Source: Iris pallida
Lineage: Eukaryota > Streptophyta > Magnoliopsida > Asparagales > Iridaceae
Direction: 5' to 3'
Length of the DNA stretch: 64,000 bases
NCBI GenBank assembly: GCA_029216955.1
Contig: JANAVB010012085.1
Location: forward strand, 1 to 64,000
Shown here: positions 1 through 10,968 of the stretch, in pieces
Numbering within the stretch: the stretch's first letter is position 1
Layout of the letters: each line of letters opens with the position of its first letter
The notes under the pieces: model-generated
Seen by the model: the letters and a program-made list of their open reading frames with translations, nothing else
What the model was told of the DNA's origin: nothing
The model's database searches: none
Program-made: the position numbers and the translations under genes

Positions 1-1001
1 TCATCTTATCATTTATCGTTCTATATAGTTCTCACATGCTCTCATGTCCTAGTTATCTAACATGACCACATGTCCCAGTTATCCTACATGTTTACATAGC
101 CCGGTTACCTTACATGCTCACATGTCCCAGTTGTCTCCCATGCTCACATGTCCAATTATCTCACATGCTCACATGTTCATATCTCTCACATGACCAGTTT
201 GTCTTACGTATTCACATGCTTCAATTTCCTTTACATGTCCACACTTTACATTATGTCACACGTTAATTACTTTATGCTCCATATTGTTTTGCTTATTCTC
301 TTTTCTATTCTCGGGATAAGTGTATTGGTAATGCACGAGTCTCAATCAGCATTTACTTATTTATGTCTTATCCGTTGCTAAGTTAGCTATTGCTGGTTTT
401 AGTTCATAGTTTGACTTCCTTTGTGGTACTTGCTATTGGGGGTCTGATCCTACTGGTTTTGTTTGGCCAGATCTGATAGAAGAGCCCGGAGGATCTTTCG
501 TACCATCTACTCGACGGTGACTACCCGGAGCACCAGAGTACCTTAGTGGATTTTCTACTTCATTCTTTCACTAGTTATGTACATTATTCTTTTGTGGCAT
601 TTAGCCTTCGAGCACGTGTTTAGCTCGTATTTTAGATTTTGACATTTAGTCTACGGGCCTGAACATGATTTGCATATTCTAGACTGCTAGAGCTTATCAT
701 GTATGACTATTATTCTTGCTAGTTCTTCACTTTGTATTACTAGCTTCATGATCATCCATGTATATATAATTTGGGACGCTTTACTATTTTATGTCTGATG
801 ATCATACTTCTTGTACTTTGCATATTTGCCTGTGATTGAGATACCTAGGATCGTTCGACCTAGGATTGACTGTTGTCTTGTAGTAGTAACCCCCATGTCT
901 TGACAGCTTATACGTTATTTCGGAGTACTGGAGTACTTTGGTATTACGTAGCTGGCCTGATCCGTCCCCACTTGCCAGTATTCTGGTTCTGGGGCGTGAC
1001 A
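1..1001 (+). repeat. Unpaired 3' part of an LTR
   Basis: The stretch ends in GGGGCGTGACA at 991-1001, which resembles the 3' end of plant Gypsy LTRs (A ends in a similar way at 10968). It holds short tandem repeats at its left and no convincing reading frame. The matching start lies left of the window or is lost, and no second copy is present here. It could be a solo LTR or the end of an element inserted beside E. The identification rests on the terminal motif only. Confidence 0.4.
25..215. repeat. Degenerate minisatellite built on CACATGTCCCAGTTATCT
   Basis: About six imperfect copies of a 30-40-bp unit carrying CACATGtCCCAGTTaTC or CACATGCTCACATG follow each other. The small frame at 148-381 is a by-product of the repeat. 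Confidence 0.5.
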
Positions 1002-2425
1002 TGAACTTTAAAAGTCATTAATCTGTTAGCAATCCCCTCAACTCCTCTCAAACAATTCAAATATAAGACAAAGATTTGTTGCCTAACTTAAATTTTTCTT
1101 TGACTATAATAGTCGTACCCACTTCGGCAATCATGAAACAAAATCCAACATCAAAAATCATAATCTAGTCCCTAAAGAACTAGAAAGCTTTGCATGTGGA
1201 TATAATTATATTTTTCTTATGTTCATCACATTAGCAAAATAATTTTTGTGTGTTTTCGAATTAGATTTGAGAAAAATCTACCAAAAAAAACACTCTTAGA
1301 TGTGCATTAAACATGTATAACCACATTCTCTTCTTTTTTGTGTATATAAAAGTTCGTTATCCATTAACAATATATACAATTTTTCTAAAGGGACTGGTGA
1401 AATGTGTATTCATATAGAATCATATTGTGATATACGATATATACACGTATATCCTAGGGTCTTAAAAATCATTGAAGAGTAGCTTTTTTAAAATCACAAT
1501 AGCAATATATACGTTCGTCTTTGATGGTGGTAGATCGACATTGGTTTGCCAAACATTGTATACTGGGAGATGAAAGACAATATCAGAGAGGGTTGTGGAA
1601 GTAAAAAAAAAAGAAGTAAATAATGCACTTATTGATATTTGAACTTTTGAATACTAATACTTAACAAACTTTGATGCTAATATTGGTATATGAATATAAA
1701 CATTAGAACATCCACATCCACTTCTTAAAAGAGTGGTCACATTTTAATAAGATAATACACATCCATTTACACTTTAAAAAAGTTTAACAAGAGAAACAAT
1801 AAGATATATCTATACGTTTGCAACTCAACCGCTATTAGTTCAAGTATGACTAAATTTTATGATAGCTAATAATTTGTGACCATCTAAATCAATTTTTTAA
1901 GACAATTCCCTCGACAACTAGGGTATATACTAACGTATTTTAATATACTTTTAAATTTCTTTATTAAGAACTTATGTTTCTAATTAGATTTAATATAGTT
2001 TCATTGAAAGTTATTATTACTCTTCGTAATTTATAATCCAAATATGAATTAGAATTGTATTCCATAATTAAATATTGAAAGTGAAATGATTAAAATTACA
2101 TGGATAAAGATTTGATTATATTAATTATTTTATATTTTGATTGTGATTATATTGAGATTATTATTAAGAACTGAATTATTATTGAAATGCTAATTCATAT
2201 GAAATGTCATCAATATAGAAATGCAAATAACTTTGATTTATGACTATTTAAATAAACATAGTTAAATTTGGAATAAATTATAGTAAAATTTAGAATGCAC
2301 TACACATTAATTTGTAGTAAATAATGATTTCTCTTAATACAACTCGGATTTAGGCTTAGGACCTCAATTCGGAAAGGTAAGAAAAAAATCTATACGTTTT
2401 ATTTAGATAAAATTTTGTACTTTCT
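1002..2425. other. AT-rich stretch with no gene seen
   Basis: No reading frame, RNA gene or repeat structure can be supported. It is the left flank of element E and may be old repeat or host intergenic DNA. Confidence 0.5.
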
Positions 2426-2896
2426 TGTTGGATTATTCAATAATATGGGACCACACATGTAAAATTAATTGTGTTGGGCTATCTAAATAATTAAGCTAAA
2501 TTAAAGTGGTCTATTTGAAAATTGGCTTAAGGGTATAATTGTCATGGAATTAATGTATAGATACCGGAGATAATTCTAATTTGATGAGGGGCCAAATTAG
2601 AAATATCAAAACATATAAATTATATATTCATTAGGGTTATGGTCCCCAACTTATACGGCCACCAAAAGAGAGGTTTTCTCTTTTTCTCTTCTGCATCCCC
2701 ATCAACAGAAAGAGAGGGACAAAGGATTCGGATTCTCCTTTGTCATTAAGGGTCGTGGCAAATTGAAAGATCGAACCCCATAAAAGGTCGAGCGCTTCAA
2801 GATCCATCAAGCCTAGCAATGGATTCAGGTACGCTTCCGCAATTTAATTTATGTTCTTCATCTCATGAATCTACAGGGTACAATAAATTTCTAACA
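2426..2896 (+). repeat. 5' LTR of element E
   Basis: It starts TGTTGGATTATT and ends AAATTTCTAACA, and it is matched along its whole length by 41878-42348. Near its 3' end lies an ATG in strong context (G at -3, G at +4) at 2819 followed by a CAG|GTACGC splice donor, so this LTR seems to carry the first codons of gag. Confidence 0.9.
2819..2828 (+). pseudogene. Predicted first exon of E gag, inside the LTR
   Basis: ATG GAT TCA G (Met-Asp-Ser plus one base) is followed by the donor GTACGC. Joined to the acceptor at 4528 the frame stays open, giving Met-Asp-Ser-Val-Asn-Val-Ala-Thr, a plausible Copia gag N-terminus running into a gag-like stretch. The same ATG and donor are intact in the 3' LTR. 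The splice itself is inferred from sequence only. Confidence 0.55.
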
Positions 2897-2912
2897 AGTG
2901 ATATCAGTGTCT
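2897..2912 (+). other. Primer binding site of E, mutated
   Basis: AGTGATATCAGTGTCT directly follows the LTR. It resembles the common Copia site TGGTATCAGAGC (initiator methionine tRNA) with substitutions, in the expected position. Confidence 0.7.
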
Positions 2913-4202
2913 CCCTTGTTTGATTTATGAGGTTGAAGTTTTTAAATTTAATTTTGTTGTTGTTCAAAAACCTAGATCGTTCCATCTAATTTAATTTAGG
3001 TATCGGATTGTTCGATCATTTTTTTATGATCCATTGAGGAAGAACATTAGGTTCAGATCCCTAATTTTTATTTATTGATAATTGGTTTATGATATTGTAT
3101 TTAAATCAATTGTCATGATAAAAAATTCAGATAGATGTATGGTTACATTGTTTCTTGTCCGTGTAATCTTCAGTTGGTATTTTATTTAGATGATTTGGCT
3201 TTTGGTATATTTCGTCCAAATATTTATATTATTGATTAGGAACAGGTACATGGCTTATGGCAACACCCGGTACATAGTATTGGATGAAGTGCTTGTAGCA
3301 TTGGCTTCTTGCACAATAATTATCTATATATAATAGATAGTAATTGCTTCACCATTCAATATTAATGGAGGAATTGTTTATGCCATAATGATTTTTTTTT
3401 TCTTTCTAAGAAAGATGTGGACGATTTTTTTTCACCTACTGTTATAATGTAACAATTTTTTTGTATGCCATAAGGGTGCTTAGATGAGAAGTTTTAGCTG
3501 GCTTATAAATGATTGGTTGGTGAGACCTTTTTTTATGTATAGTCAGCAAGTAAGATTCATATAAACAAATTATTTGATTGATTTGCTTTTATGAAGAATT
3601 TTTTTTGGTGGGTTCTAGATAAGACGGCATGAGAAAAGTATTCCAGACCAAGTATTGTGGTTTATCATAATTGCATTGATTTGCTGCCAATCCTTCATTG
3701 ATTTGATCGGCATATTTAAGAAAATATTGATAGTATTCATAATTTTTATAATAATGATCTCTAAATAAGATATGGAAACATGTGATGATGACGGTATAAA
3801 TTTTCCATTATATTAAATGCATGAATATATGCTTATTGCTGGACATGTGATAATATGGAATGCATATTTTAAGACATGCAAAAGATTCACATGCTTTTAA
3901 TATAGTAGATCAATTTTGGTAGAATTTTTATAGCTTATTTGGTATAATCTTTTGATGCATATATTCAGTACAATCTAATCTGTTGATTATTTAAATTTAA
4001 ATATACATGTACAGAAAGTTTTGGACATGATTCAGTTTTGTAAAATTTAGTCAACATTCAAATTTTTGGTGCCTTTTGTGACTAGCAATAGTTGTCTAAC
4101 ATTCTAAATAGACCTATTGAAACAAGATGTCGCCAAAGTGACCTCTATTGCGTAGATAGTCTATGAAGGATGTCAGATGTTTATGTGTGTACATTCATGC
4201 GG
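2913..4202 (+). other. Non-coding leader of E
   Basis: AT-rich sequence with stops in all frames. I see no gene and no further insertion. Confidence 0.45.
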
Positions 4203-4410
4203 GTATTAGCCGACCCAAAGGAAGGTTAATACTTGGCCGAATTGCACACATACTTGTGGTGATAAATGTGTGACAATTATAAGATTTACATGTGAATAAT
4301 AACCCGATCCAAAGATAGGCTTATTATTTGACATGACTTATTCAACATTTGATCATTACACCAAGAGTACCACTTACAGTTAATATCACTGTCCAAAGAC
4401 TTGATATTAA
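4203..4410 (+). other. Hairpin group with conserved CCAAAG loops
   Basis: Hairpin 1: 4203-4211 pairs with 4224-4232 (9 bp, one G-U). Hairpin 2: 4295-4304 pairs with 4318-4328 (10 bp, one bulged C at 4320). Hairpin 3: 4380-4388 pairs with 4402-4410 (9 bp). The three stems have different sequences but the loops are gaCCCAAAGgaa, cgaTCCAAAGata and ctgTCCAAAGact. A further stem joins 4241-4251 to 4266-4277 (11 bp, one bulge). Conserved loops on unrelated stems suggest an RNA structure. It lies in the predicted leader intron, which fits a packaging or dimerisation signal, but that role is inferred. Confidence 0.6.
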
Positions 4411-4528
4411 TGATGTACTAGGTATCTTGAGATGGGGATCACCATTATTTGAATTTGTTTGACTATATTTTACTCTGTGGTTATTAATTAGAGCATATTT
4501 ATTTATTTATTTTTTGTTCTCTTTACAG

Positions 4529-4735
4529 TTAATGTTGCTACAATATCTGCCAATAAGATTTTAATTTTCATGTTTAATGGGATAAACTTTAAGGGCAAAA
4601 AGAAATGAATACAGTAGCTGCTAAGGTCCAGGTCAAAAGAAACAACAATATAAAACTAAGGGTTGTTCTTTTGTGATAAGACATGACACATAAGGAAAAA
4701 ATGTACAAAGTATCACGCATGGCGTATAAAGAAAT
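4529..4735 (+). pseudogene. E gag remnant with zinc knuckle
   Basis: After the acceptor the frame reads like a Copia gag N-terminus (Ala-Asn-Lys, then Phe-Asn-Gly near 4573). Around 4665-4715 a nucleocapsid zinc knuckle can be traced (Cys-Ser-Phe ... Cys-Asp-Lys ... His-Ile-Arg-Lys-Lys-Cys-Thr-Lys), with a one-base deletion. The capsid part between these is missing, so gag is internally deleted as well as frameshifted. Confidence 0.6.
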
Positions 4736-4756
4736 ATACATTTCTAAATTTGGTCT

Positions 4757-5320
4757 GTTTTGTGGTTAATTTAGATTTAGTACCTAAAAACACGTGGTGG
4801 TTAGATTCTGGTACTACAACCCACATTAGTGTTTATAGACAAGGTTGTCTGAGCTGCCGAAGCCAATTGATGGTGAAAGATACATCTATGTGGGTGACGA
4901 CAAATCGGTAGAAGTGAAAGCAATATGACATTTTAGGTTATTATTAGGAACCGATTATTATTTGGATTTGATAGACACTTTTATTATACCATCTTTTAGA
5001 TGAAATTCAATTTTGGTTTTCTTATTGGACAAATATGGTTATCATTGTTCATTTGAAAACAATAGGTTTAGTCTAACTTCAAATTCAAATATTATTGGTA
5101 ACGGTTCCTTTAAGGTTTATAATAACCTATATTCAGTTGAAATTATTGCATCTTATAATGAATCCTTGCAAGTGAAGTCATGTGGTACTAAATACAAAAT
5201 TAACATTATTTTTTTAGCCTCATTATGACATAAGCGATTAGATCACATCTCTAGAAATAGAGTTGAACAATTTGTGCCTGATGAGATTTGGATTCCATTG
5301 ACTTTATAGACTTTAATGTT
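4757..5320 (+). pseudogene. E pol remnant: protease and pre-integrase
   Basis: Near 4793 the translation reads Trp-Trp-Leu-Asp-Ser-Gly-Thr-Thr-Thr-His-Ile, the aspartic protease active site of Copia elements followed by its usual Thr-His. An open stretch from 5013 to 5228 holds the following pre-integrase region, and Leu-Trp-His-Lys-Arg-Leu-Asp-His-Ile at about 5225-5250 is the GAG-pre-integrase signature. Stops and frameshifts interrupt it. The integrase catalytic core that should follow is absent. Confidence 0.7.
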
Positions 5321-5329
5321 TATATTAAT

Positions 5330-6746
5330 GTGTAAAGGAAATACAGACCAAAGTTAAATTGTAAACAACTACTTTATTGGCCATGCTGACAGATCGATAG
5401 GTTAATAATTATACGGTTCCACACTAAGAATTTTTTTGGAGACGAGAAGTGTATTATTTTTGAGGACGTTGAGTTTGGGGGAGAAATAAAGTCAAAGACA
5501 TTATCTTTGAGGAGGAATCGATTATGATTTCTACTATTACTTTTGACGATGTGCAGGATTTTGTACCTGTTATTGATCAAGAAGTGAATTCGGAGCCTCA
5601 ACAAGACAATGTCGAATTACCTCTACAAGTCGTTGTTGAGATACCTTGACAAAATAATGTAGCGGCACCCCCATTCAAGATAAGGTTATTATTTTTGAGG
5701 AACAAACTCAACAACCTCAAGAACCGATAATGTTAAGATGGTTCACAAGAGAAAGGAGAAATATAATTTCGGATAATATTGTCATATTTCTCTGGGAACG
5801 TGAAGAAAACTATGGAATATTGGAAGGTGATTCAATCATCTTCCGTCAGGCCATGGAAAGTTCCAACTCTTAAAAGTGGATTGAAGAAATAAATAAGGAG
5901 TATAAGTCTATGCAAAACAATAAAGTTTAGGAACGTGACACATTACCAAAAGATACGAAGTTCATTGGTTGAAAATGGACATTTAAAACCAAGAAAGATT
6001 CGAAAGGATAATATGAAGAGGTATAAAGTACGTCTTGCAGCTAGTAACTTTACTCAAAAGTCAACGATTGATTTTAAAGAGACTTTCTCTTCGGTATCTT
6101 TGAAAGACTCTTTTTAAACAATCACAATACTTATTGCACATTTTGATCTTGAGTTACATTAAATGGATGTCAAAATTGTGTTTCTCAATTGTAACATCGA
6201 CGAAACAATTTAAGGTGCATGCAGAAAAACTTCGTGTTGAAAGACCCAAAGAATATGGTTTACATATTGACAAAATCTGTTCATGGACTCAAGCAGGATT
6301 CTCGTCGAAGGTACTTAAAGTTTTACCAGTGATTATATCGTTTGGTTTTTGAGATAAACACTATTAAAGATTGTGTATATCACAAGTTCAGTGCGAGTAA
6401 ACAATTTTCTTTAGTTATATATGTTGATGACATACTGCTTGCCAAAAATATATAGGTATATTGTAACACTAAAAATTTCTACCAAATAACTTTCAGAAGA
6501 AATATCTTGGTGTCGTTTTTTTTTGTATTAGGAATCCAGATATACCGTGATCGTTCTTAGGATATTCTTGGATTATCAAAAAAAATTATATCAATAAAGT
6601 GCTTAAAAGATTTGGCATGCAGGATTGCAAACAAGGTGACAACCCTTTCGTTAAAGGAGACAAGTTCAGTCTCAGTCAAGTGCCCTAAGATTAGCCTTAA
6701 AATTAAAAAATACAATAGATTTTCCATTCATGACCAGTTGTAGGAA
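5330..6746 (+). pseudogene. E pol remnant: linker and reverse transcriptase
   Basis: About 5500-5930 reads as the acidic linker before reverse transcriptase. From 5935 the start of the RT domain is visible (Lys-Arg-Tyr-Lys-Val-Arg-Leu ... Phe-Thr-Gln-Lys), then a Met-Asp-Val-Lys box near 6160 and Tyr-Val-Asp-Asp-Ile-Leu at about 6420, the RT catalytic motif. Several stops and frameshifts kill it. The domain is cut at 6751 by solo LTR F and resumes at 40804. Confidence 0.75.
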
Positions 6747-6751
6747 GTCTA
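6747..6751. repeat. Target-site duplication GTCTA of F, left copy
   Basis: GTCTA here equals 40804-40808. It flanks the two ends of F exactly, and removing F plus one copy restores an open Copia reading frame. Confidence 0.9.
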
Positions 6752-7395
6752 TGTTGGCCCAATGATTGTATCATGTTTTTGAATATGGTTAATCTGTTAA
6801 GTTTAGCATTTCATTATCACTAATCTTAGACTATCGCTATAGCATTTCTACTTATACTTATACCTTTGGTGATATGTGCCTATTGGTTTACATCTTAGTG
6901 ATATGAGCTTATCTATCTTAAATTTAATCGGGTTGCCAAAATCAAAACTATGTTTTTGATTATGGTCATTCAATTAAGTTTAATCATTATGATATCACTA
7001 ACATTTTTGCGATCACCTTAGCACTTATACTTAAACTCAGCATTGTCCTAATGTGCATTAAACTTATCATACTTGCTACTATGTATATTGATTTATCCGT
7101 ATAACATGTACATGCAGAAAAGTAATAAGCAAGATCTATGTGGATATATGCAATGAAGAAATCATGGTGGACCAAAGACGATGGATCCTACAAGATTTCT
7201 CTGAACCGCCCGACGACATCTCCGGAGCCACGCACACGGGGGTTTCGCTGTCCGGTCAGCAGACGAGGGTCGAGGGGGCAGCGTCCCTCGTCGGGGGTTC
7301 GGGGGCAAAGCCTCCGAAAGGTATTCAGTTTTCACAAACTGGATATCTTTGGACAGTTGCCGCCAAGAAAAAAAGCCAACATCTATCAAGAAAAG
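6752..7395 (+). repeat. Solo LTR F, left part
   Basis: It begins TGTTGGCCCAATG directly after the duplication. The right part is 39847-40803, so the LTR is about 1.6 kb. No internal region or partner LTR exists, so F is a solo LTR left by recombination. Its 7219-7320 section is GC-rich, with runs such as GGGGGTTCGGGGGCAAAG. Element A entered it at 7391-7395. Short frames at 7138-7419 are not genes. Confidence 0.85.
7391..7395. repeat. Target-site duplication AAAAG of A, left copy
   Basis: AAAAG at 7391-7395 is repeated at 39842-39846, directly outside the two LTR ends of A. Confidence 0.88.
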
Positions 7396-10300
7396 TGTAG
7401 CACCCAGTTTTTCAAATGAGGGTAATTTTGAAATTTCGTGTTTATAATTATTTTAATAATGATATTTAATTCATGATATAATTTTTGGTGATTTGAAATC
7501 ATTTTAAAATTATTTAAATCAATGACTTGTGGTTTTGACGTTTTGCTAGTGAAACCCTAGAGACTGTTTGGCCTAGAGCCTAACCATGTGATTATGATAT
7601 TTTAATATCATTTCTGGCCAAAGTATATTTTGCATTTGACCTCTTTGAATTATTTTGATATTATTTATTATTTATGATATTGTTTTGGGATTATTTGAGT
7701 CGGGTTCGAATTTCATCTCAATCCGACTTGTAACGGAGACCCGGGGTAACTTAGACTCTAGTTGGACCCATGCATTAGTTAGCCATGACCCACATTTTAA
7801 TTAGTCATGTTAGAAAGATTAGTCATAATCCTAATTATTAGGTTAACCATTTAGAGTTTTTATTTTGACCATTTTACCCCCAAATCCTAACCAAAATTGT
7901 TTTAAACACTTGTAACTAAGGGAGGGGCAAACTTGTAATATTCAATGAGGGAGGGGGATAACCATTGTGGCCGGCCCTAATAGGACTCCCATCTCATTTC
8001 CTTTTTTTGAGAAGTCTTCTTCTCCAAGTGCTCTCAAGCTCTCCCAAGGAAGAAGCCTTTCTCCTTGGATTTTCTCTCCTTTAGGTAATATTTCCTTCTC
8101 TTTTATTTCTTCATTTTGTATTTAGGAAAGTTTTAACCATAGGAATGACCCCCATTGTTGTGTCCCTATTTTGTCCTCTTGTGTCCATTATGTGTCCTTT
8201 AGGGATTTCTATTGTATTATTGTTGTGTCTTGTGTTTATGGGGAAAACCCCCAAACTTGGACACACTTTATATTTAAAATATTGATTAAATGAATTAATT
8301 CATATTAAATCTTAGATTTGAATATATAGAGATGTGTTCTTGAGTACTTTACATTTTATTCATGTATCTCTTATAGATGTGTTCATGTTACATATATAGA
8401 TTTGTGTAAAATTATTGTAATGAGAGTGTACCTATATTTATATATGTAATAAATGGTTCATGATGATTATAATCAAGTTTGTGAGTATGATTACTCATAT
8501 TATTATTTTCATTATTGTTGTGGATAATTAGGATATATATTGTGTATTCTTTTGGCTCAAACTATCTAAATCCGTCATGATTTTTCCACGTTTTTTAATT
8601 TCAGCCCTAACTTAGAAATGTCATAACTTCTAGCTCACAGCTTGGTTTAATCTTCCGTTTTTTTAAAAGAAGCGTATTGAAGTTAGATTTCCAAAAACAT
8701 GTATTAATAGGCCTAATTCTTTTTGTAACTTTCTGGAGAATTATTGAGTGTCAGCTGTACGAAAGACAAACGCGTTCTCGGTGTTTTCGCGATTCCGAGA
8801 GTTTCCGGAAACGAAAATGTGATCCGTTTGAAGTTTCGGAAAGCTAACACATAGATCTATAACATAATTTAATCCTAGATTTTAATTCATGATAATATGG
8901 TACAGTATTGATTATTAGAAGTTAATATTCGGCATATGCATTTTGTGCACCCTTGTGTGTAATAAATGTTCTATTTAATTTTAATCCATGTTAATGTATA
9001 TACATTATGTAATTAAATAGAGAATGCAAGCATGAGTAAATGGTTAAATAAATGATGTATGAGGTGTAGGTATCCTATCTAATGTAAGCATGTATAAGTA
9101 TGGCTTGTAATGAATATGTAGGTTCCATAGTATGTATGTATGGTGCATATAGTAGTGCAAGAGAATAAATGAATGATGAATGAATGCAAGCATGATTGTA
9201 ATGTAATAATAGATGTAATGTATGCAATATACAAGTTAATGAGATGTAATGTTCTATGTTAACACAAATTTTATATTACCTCATGTACCCCTTACACTAT
9301 GTTGACGCTATCACACTTGACACTTTGTTCACTTACACTTTGACACTCTTTGATATATACACTATGTATGCCCAATTAACCCTCACTTGCCCCTTTGCCA
9401 TGTTCACATACACACACATAGCCTCTTAAATAAGTATTTATGAATATAGTTAACTTAGCTATGTATGTATATTATATATATGTTAGCATATTGTGTTGTA
9501 ATATATAAGTTTATATAACCATTTGAAATACCATGATTATAGACCTAATGTTGAATACCAATATGCATGTGTATATATGTGTAGACATATATAGCTTAAA
9601 GTAATAGATTACCTAGTGTATATCCAATGTGAATTCTTGCCTATTTGAGTATTGAATAATTGCATGCTATATAGAGTTGGGTGTATGTTGGCTTGTATAG
9701 CCTTGTATTGATGTGTGCTTGCTAGGATAGTCTTGGTTAGGCCTAGTAAGACTTGCTGGGTTAGGACATGACCTAGTTTGACTAGTGCAGTTGACCAGAG
9801 TTGACCAAGGGTTGACTTTGGCCTAGTTTGACCTAGATTCATGTAGAATACATTGTAGTGCTTTATATTACCCTTCTGGACATGTTGTGACTTGTGCTGT
9901 TCTAATTAGGAGCCAGACACCTCTCCTCGGACAGTATCTTTACCTTGGACATTCAGATATCAGGCGAGTACATTCTCTGATCATTTTATATCTTATTTAG
10001 GATTATATTTCCTGCTTTAGATTACTTTACATGATGCTGACACGTTGGAAACACGGATTAGTACCATATGGATCTTATTGTACGATGTATCCCCTTAGCG
10101 GATACATCGGTATTTGTGTTCGTGTACTTTATCGTGAGCATCGTGCACTCCTTGTATTCGTAACATTCGTGTACAAATCGTATAAAATCGTGTATATTCA
10201 TGTATTCACATGATCTCGTGTGCAACTATACTTCGTGTGCAATAACATAACTTAGCTTGATCCTTGTGTATTGATTGGGGCGGGGGAGTAGAAGTGGTTT

Positions 10301-10968
10301 GTAATCAATCCAGTAGATTACTCGTGTACAACCTCTATAGATTACTCGTGTACAACATTGTGCCATTTACATAACCATCTTGTGCTCTGAATCACTAGTC
10401 ACTGATAGTTCTCTATATATTGTAGCTATTTACTTACAGTCTCTCTCTTTTTTATTATGTTATTTCTTCAGATCCTGTATCTTACTCTCTAGCATATTTT
10501 ATTTCCTAACCTGTTATGATATTGTTGAGATGTACTGTACTCGCTCCTGTCCTGACTGAACCCGTTAATAAATTTTACAGATAGCTTGGAGATTGCCTGC
10601 TAGCCTAGAGGAGACATATTAGAGGTTGTTTAGATAGTTATTTCAATTGTCTGGAGTTGTATTTACTTTATGGATTACTGTATCTGAGTTTGGAGATTTG
10701 AGATGTATTTCTGGATTTGTGTATCTTAGACACTTAGATTTTCTCTGTTGTACCTCTTTTAGATTTTATGTTTTCTATCCTTATTATGCTCTACCTTAGA
10801 TGTGATTGAGTCTGTATCTGCTATATCATCCCCATTCGAGAGTATAATCTGTTTAGCCTTATATTGTTAGATGCATGAGACCTAAGACAGCGTTCTACCG
10901 CCGATACTGCGGCGTAGGCTGGACGTACCCACTTCTCGTGCCCTAAATCTAGGGTGCAGATTGTGACA
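7396..10968 (+). repeat. 5' LTR of element A
   Basis: Colinear with 36316-39841 with a few percent differences and small indels. It has no coding capacity. Its last ~1,050 bp (from 9919) are also present a third time at 29793-30852. The part around 10,120-10,370 is rich in the short word CGTGTAC. Confidence 0.88.

Larger units (their letters stand above)
2829..4528 (+). other. Predicted 1,700-nt intron in the leader of E
   Basis: The donor is CAG|GTACGC at 2829. The acceptor is a pyrimidine tract followed by CTTTACAG ending at 4528. The interval holds the end of the LTR, the primer binding site and the hairpin group at 4203-4410, and shows no coding potential. If real, spliced RNA would serve as mRNA and only unspliced RNA would keep the signals for reverse transcription. 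Confidence 0.5.

Noticed and set aside
7138..7419. Overlapping frames on both strands in a GC-rich patch
   Set aside because: They lie inside solo LTR F and cross the insertion border of A, so they cannot be a conserved gene.
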